Source of the DNA: RPQJ01 sp046347155
GTDB lineage: Bacteria; Pseudomonadota; Gammaproteobacteria; Steroidobacterales; Steroidobacteraceae
Reading direction: 5' to 3'
NCBI GenBank assembly: GCA_046347155.1
Contig: JAXMGT010000002.1
Span: forward strand, 1 to 64,000
DNA: 64,000 nt
In this document: positions 1 to 6,740 of the stretch, one piece after another
Numbering within the stretch: position 1 is the first letter of the stretch
How the letters are laid out: each line of letters opens with the position of its first letter
Position numbers and translations under genes: made by a program
Notes under the pieces: generated by a model
What the model saw: only the letters and a program-made list of their open reading frames with translations
What the model was told of the DNA's origin: nothing
The model's database searches: none

Positions 1-2461
1 TCAGCCCAGCCTTCTCGCCGTGACCCGAAGCCGCGGCTGAGCGCTTCGTGCCGGGGTCCTCGGTCGACAAAGCGATTCCCGAGGAGCGACTCGACCGAGG
101 ACCCCGGTGCAAAGCGCCACCGCCCGCCGATCGACGACCTTCGTGCGCGCGACCCGTGCCGACCGGCTGGTACGTCGGCACCAGGTGCTGCTTGCCGTTG
201 CCGATCAGGTCCGAGCGTCCCATCGCGCGCAGCGCCTCGCGCAGCAGCGGCCAGTTGTTCGGGTCGTGGTAGCGCAGGAACGCCTTGTGCAGGCGGCGCT
301 GGCGCGTGCCCTTCGGGATCACCACGTCCTCGGAGGAGTGCGTGACCTTGTGCAGCGGGTTCTTGCCCGAGTGGTACATCGCGGTCGCGGTCGCCATCGG
401 CGACGGCAGGAACGCCTGCACCTGGTCGGCGCGGAAGCCGTTCCGCTTCAGCCACAGCGCGAGCTCGAGCATGTCCTCGTCGGTCGTGCCCGGGTGCGCG
501 GCGATGAAGTAGGGGATCAGGTACTGTTCCTTGCCCGCCTGCTTCGAGTACTTGTCGAACAGCTCCTTGAATCGGTCGTAGGTGCCGACGCCAGGCTTCA
601 TCATCTTCGACAGCGGACCCTCGGCGATCGCCTCCGGCGCAATCTTCAGATACCCGCCGACGTGGTGCTGCGCGAGTTCCTTCACGTACTCGGGCGACTC
701 GATCGCGAGGTCGTAGCGCACGCCCGAGCCGATCAGCACCTTCTTGATGCCGGGCAGCGTGCGCGCGCGGCGGTAGAGGTGGATCAGCGCCGAGTGGTCG
801 GTGTTCAGGTTCGGGCAGATGCCCGGGTACACGCACGAGGGCTTGCGGCAGGCCGACTCGATCTCGCGCGACTTGCAGGCGATCCGGTACATGTTCGCGG
901 TGGGGCCGCCGAGGTCGGAGATCACGCCGGTGAAGCCGGGCACGCTGTCGCGGATCGTCTCGATCTCGCGGATCACCGAGTCCTCGGAACGGTTCTGGAT
1001 GATGCGGCCCTCGTGCTCGGTGATCGAGCAGAACGTGCAGCCGCCGAAGCAGCCTCGCTGGATCGCGATCGAGTAGCGGATCATCTCGTAGGCCGGGATC
1101 TTCGCGGTCCCGTACGACGGGTGCGGCACTCGGCGGTACGGCAGCTCGTACACCGCGTCCATTTCCTTCGTCGTCAGCGGGATCGGCGGCGGGTTGAGCC
1201 ACACGTCCACGTCGCCGTGCCGCTGCACGAGTGCGCGCGCGTTGCCGGGGTTCGACTCCATGTGCAGCACGCGCGAGGCGTGCGCGTAGAGGACCGGGTC
1301 GGCGGCGACCTGCTCGTAGGCGGGCATCCGGATCACGCTGCGGTCGCGGTCGATGCGGCGCGACGGTCGTGGCGTCGTCGTGTCGCGCGCGAACGTCGGC
1401 GCATTCGAGGCCGCATCGGCGTCCGCGAGGCGGGACCGGTCGAGTCGCTCCTCGGGAATCGCTTTGTCGACCGGTCCCGCCTCACGAACGCCCGGCGGCA
1501 GCGACTCGACGTTGGATGCGCGGTCAACCGCGACGGCGACAGCGGCATCGCGTGCGCTGGCGCGGGGGGGGCGGCCAACAAAGCGATTCCCGAGGAGCGA
1601 CTTGGCCGACCCCCCCGAGACAGCGCCATCTCGCGCCGCGGCAATCGGCCCGGCCGGCCTCCCCGTGACGGCGCCATCGCGCGCCGCACCGTGCGAGGCC
1701 GACGGCGAGTACGCGTACGGATCCACCGGCGGCGCCAGCGGCCCCGGCTCGTCGACCTGCGTCGAATCGATCTCGGTCCACCCGTCCGGGAGGCCGCGCC
1801 GCACGAACGCCGTGCCGCGCAGGTCGCGGATCTCCCCGATCGGCGTGCCGGCCGCGAGCCGGTGCGCGATCTCGACGATCTGCCGCTCCGCGTTGCCGTA
1901 GACGAGCAGGTCGGCCTTCGCGTCGAGCAGCACCGAGCGACGCACCTTCTCGGACCAGTAGTCGTAGTGCGCGATGCGGCGCAACGACGCCTCGATGCCG
2001 CCGACGACGAGCGGCACGTCCTTGTACGCCTCGCGCACACGCTGCGAATAGACGATCACGCAGCGGTCGGGCCGCGCGCCACCCGCGCCGCCGGGGGTGT
2101 ACGCGTCGTCGCTCCGGATCCGGCGGTCGGAGGTGTAGCGATTCACCATCGAATCCATGTTCCCGCCGGTCACGCCGAAGAAAAGGTTCGGGCGTCCGAG
2201 CTGCATGAAGTCGCGGGTGGAGTGCCAGTCGGGTTGGGCGATGATGCCGACCCGGAAGCCCTGCGCCTCGAGCACGCGCCCGACGATCGCCATCCCGAAG
2301 CTCGGCAGGTCCACGTAGGCGTCGCCGGTGACCAGGATCACGTCGCAGGCGTCCCAGCCGAGCGCGTCCATCTCCGCCCGGGTCATCGGCAGGAATGGTG
2401 CCGTACCGAACCGATGGGCCCAGTGCTTGCGGTAGGAGAAGAGGTCGCGGGCCGTCTGCAT
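1..2461 (-). CDS. ygiQ: YgiQ family radical SAM protein, 3' end beyond window
   Basis: This is a large radical SAM protein of the YgiQ/UPF0313 family, whose exact reaction is not established. The start is the ATG at 2461 and the reading frame stays open to base 2, so at least 820 codons are visible; E. coli YgiQ is about 740 residues. Seen: an N-terminal domain beginning MQTARDLFSY with GTAPFLP and GDAYVD, then a cluster-binding CFGGCTFC at about residues 471-478, followed by SITEHEGRIIQ, ISDLGGPTANMY and YSKQAGKEQYLIPYF. Between the N-terminal domain and the radical SAM domain (about residues 237-367) lies a low-complexity insertion carrying two copies of a hairpin element. A third copy sits in the C-terminal tail. 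The insertions occupy regions that vary in the family and keep the frame, so the protein is probably functional. The long plus-strand reading frames here are shadows. Confidence 0.93.
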   Translation of the reverse strand, partial: MQTARDLFSYRKHWAHRFGTAPFLPMTRAEMDALGWDACDVILVTGDAYVDLPSFGMAIVGRVLEAQGFRVGIIAQPDWHSTRDFMQLGRPNLFFGVTGGNMDSMVNRYTSDRRIRSDDAYTPGGAGGARPDRCVIVYSQRVREAYKDVPLVVGGIEASLRRIAHYDYWSEKVRRSVLLDAKADLLVYGNAERQIVEIAHRLAAGTPIGEIRDLRGTAFVRRGLPDGWTEIDSTQVDEPGPLAPPVDPYAYSPSASHGAARDGAVTGRPAGPIAAARDGAVSGGSAKSLLGNRFVGRPPRASARDAAVAVAVDRASNVESLPPGVREAGPVDKAIPEERLDRSRLADADAASNAPTFARDTTTPRPSRRIDRDRSVIRMPAYEQVAADPVLYAHASRVLHMESNPGNARALVQRHGDVDVWLNPPPIPLTTKEMDAVYELPYRRVPHPSYGTAKIPAYEMIRYSIAIQRGCFGGCTFCSITEHEGRIIQNRSEDSVIREIETIRDSVPGFTGVISDLGGPTANMYRIACKSREIESACRKPSCVYPGICPNLNTDHSALIHLYRRARTLPGIKKVLIGSGVRYDLAIESPEYVKELAQHHVGGYLKIAPEAIAEGPLSKMMKPGVGTYDRFKELFDKYSKQAGKEQYLIPYFIAAHPGTTDEDMLELALWLKRNGFRADQVQAFLPSPMATATAMYHSGKNPLHKVTHSSEDVVIPKGTRQRRLHKAFLRYHDPNNWPLLREALRAMGRSDLIGNGKQHLVPTYQPVGTGRAHEGRRSAGGGALHRGPRSSRSSGIALSTEDPGTKRSAAASGHGEKAGL
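48..110. repeat. Hairpin element copy 1 (ygiQ C-terminal tail)
   Basis: The left arm 48-67 pairs with 91-110: the inner 17 pairs are perfect, then two G-T pairs and a further G-C pair. The loop is the 23-nt core 68-90, reading CAAAGCGATT then CCCGAGGAGCGAC. The core is identical to those of copies 2 (reverse complement) and 3, whereas the stem sequence differs from theirs. In the ygiQ frame it encodes SSRSSGIALST. There is no stop codon in any of the six frames across the core and the adjacent stem bases. Confidence 0.9.
1418..1492. repeat. Hairpin element copy 2 (ygiQ linker, inverted)
   Basis: The arms 1418-1443 and 1467-1492 pair over 26 positions with two mismatches; the inner 17 pairs are perfect. 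The loop 1444-1466 is the exact reverse complement of the core of copies 1 and 3. The stem (GAGGCGGGACCGGTCGA next to the loop) is unrelated to the outer stems of the other copies. In the ygiQ frame it encodes VDKAIPEERLD, a different peptide from the other copies because of its opposite orientation. Confidence 0.9.
1538..1686. repeat. Degenerate direct repeats around hairpin copy 3
   Basis: Three related 20-mers are seen: GACAGCGGCATCGCGTGCGC at 1538, GACAGCGCCATCTCGCGCCG at 1619 and GACGGCGCCATCGCGCGCCG at 1667. In YgiQ they give recurring ARDGAV-like peptides. The first two flank or overlap the outer arms of hairpin copy 3. They may be remnants of local duplication at the insertion site. 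Confidence 0.5.
1554..1626. repeat. Hairpin element copy 3 (ygiQ linker)
   Basis: The arms 1554-1578 and 1602-1626 pair over 25 positions with three mismatches, including a run of seven G-C pairs. The loop 1579-1601 is identical to the copy 1 core. The loop-proximal bases are CCAA/TTGG instead of the TCGA/TCGA of the other copies, so both arms changed together. In the ygiQ frame it encodes KSLLGNRFVG. Confidence 0.88.
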
Positions 2462-2566
2462 GCGCGGCAGTTTAGACGACGTCCGGGGCGGGCCCGAGAC
2501 GGGTGTCGTCGGGCCGCGGCGGGGTGGGGCTGGGCGTCGTCAATGGTTCTTATAGAAAGAATATGG

Positions 2567-2581
2567 ACAGAATCATTCTGT
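2567..2581. promoter_or_regulatory. Palindromic operator upstream of the toxin-antitoxin pair
   Basis: ACAGAATCATTCTGT is a perfect 15-bp palindrome 17 bases before the antitoxin ATG. It is embedded in an AT-rich stretch (2541-2595) that contrasts with the GC-rich surroundings and also holds AGAAT repeats and TTCTTATAGAA. Autoregulation by the antitoxin or the TA complex is the usual arrangement and is inferred here. Confidence 0.6.
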
Positions 2582-2598
2582 AGGAATAACATTGCGCC

Positions 2599-2982
2599 AT
2601 GAATCCGCGCCTCGCCCAGGCCAAGGCCAGTCCGGACGAATCCTCGGTCCTGACCAAGGCCGTTACGCGTGCGGCCACGCTGCTCGGCGTCACGCAGCGC
2701 CAGCTCGCCGATACGCTCGGGATGTCCGCGCCGACGGCGTCGCGGCTGTTTGCCGGCAAGTACCGGTTGAGCCCGACTCGCTCCAAGGAGTGGGAACTCA
2801 GCCTGCTGTTCGTCCGGCTGTTCCGCTCGCTGGACGCATTGTGGGGCCACGAAGGCACGGCGCGCGCCTGGCTCTCCACGTACAACACGGCGCTCGGCGC
2901 CACGCCGCTCGAGCTCATCCGCTCGACGACCGGACTGGTGCGCGTCGTTGACTATCTGGACCACGCCCGCGGTCGCGTCTGA
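2599..2982 (+). CDS. Xre/MbcA/ParS-type antitoxin with DUF2384 domain
   Basis: This 127-residue antitoxin is predicted to neutralise the RES toxin encoded by the overlapping downstream gene and to repress the shared promoter. Residues about 30-65 (LLGVTQRQLADTLGMSAPTA) form a helix-turn-helix of Xre type. The C-terminal part (about 85-127), ending GLVRVVDYLDHARGRV, matches the toxin-binding DUF2384/MbcA-ParS domain. The ATG start follows the palindromic operator. The gene shares 35 bases with the toxin gene, implying translational coupling. Family assignment is from sequence pattern; activity is inferred. Confidence 0.85.
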   Translation: MNPRLAQAKASPDESSVLTKAVTRAATLLGVTQRQLADTLGMSAPTASRLFAGKYRLSPTRSKEWELSLLFVRLFRSLDALWGHEGTARAWLSTYNTALGATPLELIRSTTGLVRVVDYLDHARGRV

Positions 2983-3673
2983 GGCGCGCGCCGCCTGCGC
3001 CGATCTCTGGCGGGCCGTGGAAGCGCAGCACGTCGCCTCGACGATGACGCTCGTGGACTCGGTCGCCGAGCAGGCCGTGCTCGAGCGACTCGTCGAGTCC
3101 TCGAAGCCGCCGGTACCGCGGGAAGTCGCGGCCCTGGGCCTGCACTGGCTGCTGTTCACGCCGTTCCGCTATCCGCCCCCGCCCGGCGGTTCGCGATTTC
3201 GCGGCCCGAACGACCCGGGCGTCTTCTACGGTGCCGATCAGCCGCGCACGGCCTGCGCCGAAGTGGGGTACTGGCGCTGGCGACACCTGCGCGACTCGCC
3301 GGGACTCCTGTCCATGCCCCAGCGGCCGCAGACAGTCTTCCGCGTGCCGGTCTCGGGCGGCGCCGTCGACCTGCGCGCACCACCGTTCGACCGGGATCGC
3401 GAGAACTGGACCGACCGCGCCGACTACGCCCACTGCCAGGCGCTCGCTCGCACCGCGCGCAACGCTGGCGTGCAGTGGCTGCGTTATGAATCCGTCCGCG
3501 ACTCGCGCCACGGCGGCTGCGGCGCGGTGCTCGACGCAGCGGCCTTCGCGGCGCGCGCGCCCGTCGAGCAGCAGGGCTGGCTGCTCACCGTCACGCAGAC
3601 GCGGGTCGTCTGGCAGCGCAGCGACCCGCTGGACCCTGGTGTGCTCGAGTTCAGCGCGGCGGGCTGGTCTTGA
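2948..3673 (+). CDS. RES domain toxin
   Basis: This 241-residue protein is the toxin of the Xre-RES pair. Characterised RES toxins bind and degrade NAD+, halting growth. RES signature segments are visible: RFRGPNDPGVFYGAD with the conserved Arg, CAEVGYWRW with the conserved Glu, and RYESVRDSRHGGCGAVLD with the conserved Ser. The start is taken as TTG at 2948, inside the antitoxin gene, because it yields the usual family N-terminus ahead of LWRAVEAQH. An ATG near 3044 would remove that part. The gene is full length, so this looks like an intact module. Confidence 0.85.
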   Translation: MTIWTTPAVASEARAACADLWRAVEAQHVASTMTLVDSVAEQAVLERLVESSKPPVPREVAALGLHWLLFTPFRYPPPPGGSRFRGPNDPGVFYGADQPRTACAEVGYWRWRHLRDSPGLLSMPQRPQTVFRVPVSGGAVDLRAPPFDRDRENWTDRADYAHCQALARTARNAGVQWLRYESVRDSRHGGCGAVLDAAAFAARAPVEQQGWLLTVTQTRVVWQRSDPLDPGVLEFSAAGWS

Positions 3674-3716
3674 ACCAACCCCGGCCGGGCCGCTGCGCAT
3701 GCGCGGGTGATAGATT

Positions 3717-3732
3717 CGTTGTTCGGACAACG
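3717..3732. promoter_or_regulatory. Perfect 6-bp dyad before the OYE gene
   Basis: CGTTGT TCGG ACAACG is a perfect inverted repeat with a four-base centre, immediately ahead of the GGGAG ribosome-binding site of the gene starting at 3750. It overlaps the end of a TAGATT -10-like sequence. It could be an operator for an unlinked repressor or a small leader hairpin. The sequence alone does not decide. Confidence 0.35.
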
Positions 3733-3749
3733 CGACGGGAGCCAGGCGC

Positions 3750-5063
3750 GTGAGTGGAAGTTCTACCGGCCCATTGAAGACCCCGCTCACGTTGCGCTGC
3801 GGCGCCGTGCTGCCGAACCGGCTCGCGAAGGCGGCGATGACCGAGGGCCTCGCGGGCCCGGACGGCCTGCCGAACGAACGCCATGTGCGGCTGTACCGGA
3901 CCTGGGCGAAGAGCGGCGTCGGGCTGCAGGTCACCGGCAACGTGATGGTGGACGGCGATCACCTCGAGCGACCGGGCAACGTGATCCTCGACCGGGCGAT
4001 GGGGCCGGACGAGCGTGCGCGGTTCCGGGCCTGGGCCGACGCGGCCCGCGCCGAGGGCGGGCACGTGTGGATGCAGGTCTCGCACGCGGGCCGGCAGACG
4101 CAGAAGGCGGTGAATCCCCGCCCGGCGTCGGCCTCCGACGTGAAGCTCGGGCTGCCGGGCGGGCAGTTCGCGCGCCCGCGGCCGCTCACGGGCGACGAGA
4201 TTCGAGCGCTGATCGGCCGCTACGCGACCGCGGCGGTCGTGGCCCGCGAGACGGGGTTCGACGGCGTGCAGGTCCACGCGGCGCACGGCTACCTGATCTC
4301 TCAGTTCCTGAGTCCGATGACGAACCGGCGCACCGACGAGTGGGGTGGGTCGCTCGAGAACCGCGCGCGCTTCCTGCGCGAGATCGTCGCGGCGACGCGC
4401 GCGCAGGCGGGCCGCGATTTCGCGGTCGGCGTGAAGCTGAACAGCTCCGACTTCCAGAAGGGCGGCTTCGGCCCGGACGACGCGCGGCAGGTGGTCGCCT
4501 GGCTCGAAGCCGACGGCGTGGACCTGATCGAGCTCTCGGGCGGCACCTACGAGCAGCCGCGGATGCTCGAGCTCGCGGGACTGGAGCCGGTCGAGGAGAT
4601 CCCGCTGCGCTCGAGCACGCGCCAGCGCGAGGCGTTCTTCCTCGCGTTCGCGTCGGAGCTGAAGGACGTCGTGTCGGTGCCGCTGATGGTGACCGGTGGC
4701 TTCCGCACCGCGCAGGGCATGGTGGAGGCGGTCCGCGACGACAGCATCGCGGCGATCGGCATCGGGCGCCCGCTGTGCGGCGATCCGCTCTGCACGCAGG
4801 CGCTGCTCCGCGACGGGACCGACCTGCCGCGCTACGAGAAGTTGCTCGGGAACCCGCGCCGGTTCTTCGGCGTCGACAGTCCCGTGAAACTCGTCAAGAC
4901 GATCGCCAGCTTCTCGGTGATGTCCTGGTACTACGACCAGATCGTGCTGATGAGCGAAGGGAAGCCGAACGACCCGGACCCGGCGTGCTTCAGGCGCTTC
5001 CTCGCACTGCAGCGCAGCCAGGCGGCGTGGATCAAGGCGAGGCGCGCGCGATCGGCTCGCTAG
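3750..5063 (+). CDS. NADH:flavin oxidoreductase, Old Yellow Enzyme family
   Basis: A 437-residue FMN-dependent ene-reductase-like TIM barrel, expected to reduce activated C=C bonds in the cytoplasm with NAD(P)H; the substrate is unknown. Seen: the N-terminal FMN segment LRCGAVLPNRLAKAAMTEGL, the substrate/FMN loop VQVHAAHGYLISQFLSP, TNRRTDEWGGSLENRARF, and the phosphate-binding end MVTGGFRTAQGM plus IGIGRPLCGDP. It lacks the C-terminal iron-sulfur/FAD half of 2,4-dienoyl-CoA reductase, so it is the single-domain type. The start is GTG at 3750 with GGGAG nine bases upstream. It is transcribed alone, convergent with yebC. Confidence 0.88.
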   Translation: MSGSSTGPLKTPLTLRCGAVLPNRLAKAAMTEGLAGPDGLPNERHVRLYRTWAKSGVGLQVTGNVMVDGDHLERPGNVILDRAMGPDERARFRAWADAARAEGGHVWMQVSHAGRQTQKAVNPRPASASDVKLGLPGGQFARPRPLTGDEIRALIGRYATAAVVARETGFDGVQVHAAHGYLISQFLSPMTNRRTDEWGGSLENRARFLREIVAATRAQAGRDFAVGVKLNSSDFQKGGFGPDDARQVVAWLEADGVDLIELSGGTYEQPRMLELAGLEPVEEIPLRSSTRQREAFFLAFASELKDVVSVPLMVTGGFRTAQGMVEAVRDDSIAAIGIGRPLCGDPLCTQALLRDGTDLPRYEKLLGNPRRFFGVDSPVKLVKTIASFSVMSWYYDQIVLMSEGKPNDPDPACFRRFLALQRSQAAWIKARRARSAR

Positions 5064-5100
5064 CCCTGGCCCCGGGGGAGACCGTCCCTTTTTTTCCGGT

Positions 5101-5141
5101 AGGTGTCAGTCACCTGCACGGGGGGTAGGGGACTGACACCT
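5101..5141. repeat. 11-bp inverted repeat between OYE gene and yebC
   Basis: AGGTGTCAGTC (5101-5111) and GACTGACACCT (5131-5141) are perfect inverted repeats separated by 19 bases, preceded by a seven-T tract at about 5090. The hairpin lies between two convergent genes, so it may terminate transcription. However, the T tract is on the wrong side for the plus-strand transcript, and the minus-strand transcript would have A residues after it. The sequence resembles short palindromic repeats of REP type. Confidence 0.5.
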
Positions 5142-5143
5142 AT

Positions 5144-5866
5144 TCACGCGAGCGTGTGGTAGACCTTCTGGACGTCCTCGTCCTGCTCGAGCTTGTCGAT
5201 CATCTCGAGCACCTCGGTCGCCTCGACCTCGCCGAGTTCGGTCGGGGTCTGGCAGATGTATTCGTGCTCGGCCGAGATTGGCGTGATCCCGCGTTCCTCG
5301 AGCGCCTTCTGCAGTGTGCCGAAGTCCTCGAAGTTGCAGCGCGCGACGAGTTGCGGCTCGCCCTTCTCGCCGGTGCTCTCGCCGAACTCCTCGAGGCCGT
5401 GGTCGATCAGGTAGAGCTCGAGGTCGTCGGCGTCGATGCCCTCGGGGTTCAGCCGGAACACGCCCATGCGCCGGAACTGGAACGCGACGCTGCCGGTAGT
5501 CGCCAGGTTGCCGCCGTGCTTGTTGAATGCGTTCCGGACGCTCGCGACCGTGCGGGTCGGGTTGTCGGTCGCGCACTCGACCAGCACCGCGACGCCGTGC
5601 GGCGCGTAGCCCTCGTACATCACCTCTTCGAAGTTCGCCGCGTCGCGGCCGGACGCGCGCTTGATCGCGGCCTCGACCTTGTCCTTCGGCATGTTCACGG
5701 CGCGCGCGTTCTGGATCACCCGACGCAGCGCCGGGTTCGAGTTCGGGTCGGTGCCGCCCTTCTTGACCGCGATCGTGATTTCCTTGCCGATGCGGGCGAA
5801 TTGCTTCGCCATGCGGTTCCAGCGCGCGAACATCGCGTGCTTGCGGACTTCGAATATGCGACCCAT
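5144..5866 (-). CDS. yebC: YebC/PmpR family protein
   Basis: A 240-residue YebC-type protein. The family was described as transcriptional regulators and more recently linked to relief of ribosome stalling on proline-rich stretches. Seen: family N-terminus KHAMFARWNRMAKQFARIGKE, the block PNSNPALRRVIQNARAVNMPKD, EGYAPHGVAVLVECATDN, and the acidic C-terminal PTELGEVEATEVLEMIDKLEQDEDVQKVYHTL (given here as a region rather than a motif). The start chosen is ATG 5866 (MGRIFEVRKHAM), which matches the usual N-terminus rather than a longer upstream reading. It is monocistronic in this window; ruvC, a frequent neighbour, is absent. Confidence 0.93.
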   Translation of the reverse strand: MGRIFEVRKHAMFARWNRMAKQFARIGKEITIAVKKGGTDPNSNPALRRVIQNARAVNMPKDKVEAAIKRASGRDAANFEEVMYEGYAPHGVAVLVECATDNPTRTVASVRNAFNKHGGNLATTGSVAFQFRRMGVFRLNPEGIDADDLELYLIDHGLEEFGESTGEKGEPQLVARCNFEDFGTLQKALEERGITPISAEHEYICQTPTELGEVEATEVLEMIDKLEQDEDVQKVYHTLA

Positions 5867-6025
5867 GGGACTCGACCTTGCGTGAAGGGCGCGCAATCTA
5901 CCCGAGTGCGCGCCGCGGGCCAATCGGGGGGTGCCACGGACCTTAAGCGTCCGCCTTAGAATCCGCTCTCACCGGCCCGAGGATTGGGCCTATTATAAAT
6001 CCACGCTGAACAACTGGCCGGGTTC

Positions 6026-6643
6026 ATGTCCTTCTACCATCGCCACGTCTTTCCGCGCCTGCTGGACCTCGCGATGCGCAGTCCCGCGTTCCGCGAGCCG
6101 CGCACGCGCACGCTCGCGCCGGCCTCAGGCCGTATCCTCGAGATCGGGTTTGGCACCGGCGTGAACCTGCGTCACTGGCCGGCCGGCGTCACGCGGATCG
6201 AGGCGATCGACCCGGACGTGGACCTCGACCGCTGGTCGGCCCCGCGCATCGCGGCCTCGAACATCCAGGTGGACTTCCACCACCTCGACGCCGAGCACCT
6301 GCCGTTCGAGTCCGACAGCTTCGACACGGTCGCGTGCACGCTGACGCTTTGCTCGATCCCGGACGTCGTGCACGCGCTCGCGGAGGTGCGGCGCGTGCTG
6401 AAGCCCGGCGGCCAGTTCCTGTTCATGGAGCACGGCCTTGCCCCGGACCCGGGCGTCGCCCGCTGGCAGGACCGGCTCACGCCGGTCTGGAAGCCGCTCG
6501 GCGGTGGCTGTCACCTGAATCGCCCGGTCCGCCAGCTCGTCGCGGGCGCAGGGCTCGAGCCCGGCCCGTTGCGCGCCGGGTACCTCGAGGGTCTGCCGAA
6601 GATCTTCGGCTACGTGACCGAAGGCGTCGCGCACAAGACCTGA
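6026..6643 (+). CDS. Class I SAM-dependent methyltransferase
   Basis: A 205-residue methyltransferase. The SAM-binding motif I is ILEIGFGTGVN (about residues 37-47), motif II includes EAIDPD, and the post-motif segment is FDTVACTLTLCSIPD, followed by RVLKPGGQFLFMEHG. The last two segments resemble small UbiE-like and METTL7-like enzymes, so a thiol or lipid substrate is possible, but the sequence does not fix it. The start is ATG 6026. The upstream gap 5867-6025 contains an AT-rich patch (CCTATTATAAAT near 5990) that could be its promoter. Confidence 0.8.
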   Translation: MSFYHRHVFPRLLDLAMRSPAFREPRTRTLAPASGRILEIGFGTGVNLRHWPAGVTRIEAIDPDVDLDRWSAPRIAASNIQVDFHHLDAEHLPFESDSFDTVACTLTLCSIPDVVHALAEVRRVLKPGGQFLFMEHGLAPDPGVARWQDRLTPVWKPLGGGCHLNRPVRQLVAGAGLEPGPLRAGYLEGLPKIFGYVTEGVAHKT

Positions 6644-6740
6644 ACGCTGCGCCGGGTCGCCGGCTGCCTTACACTCGGTCTCGATGGCCTGCCCATGCCC
6701 CGTTCCCGACGCGGGACGACGGGGCGCGAAGGAGACGAAC

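Noticed and set aside
48..1626. CRISPR array or tRNA-like element from the repeated 23-mers
   Set aside because: The repeats are not evenly spaced, occur in both orientations and sit within coding sequence. The paired part is the flanks rather than the repeats.
107..2602. 831-codon plus-strand reading frame opposite ygiQ
   Set aside because: It is arginine/histidine/aspartate-rich with no domain signature and lies antisense to a clear YgiQ protein; high GC makes such antisense frames common.
5101..5141. Intrinsic terminator for the OYE gene
   Set aside because: The T tract precedes the hairpin rather than following it on the plus strand, so a standard terminator is not supported.
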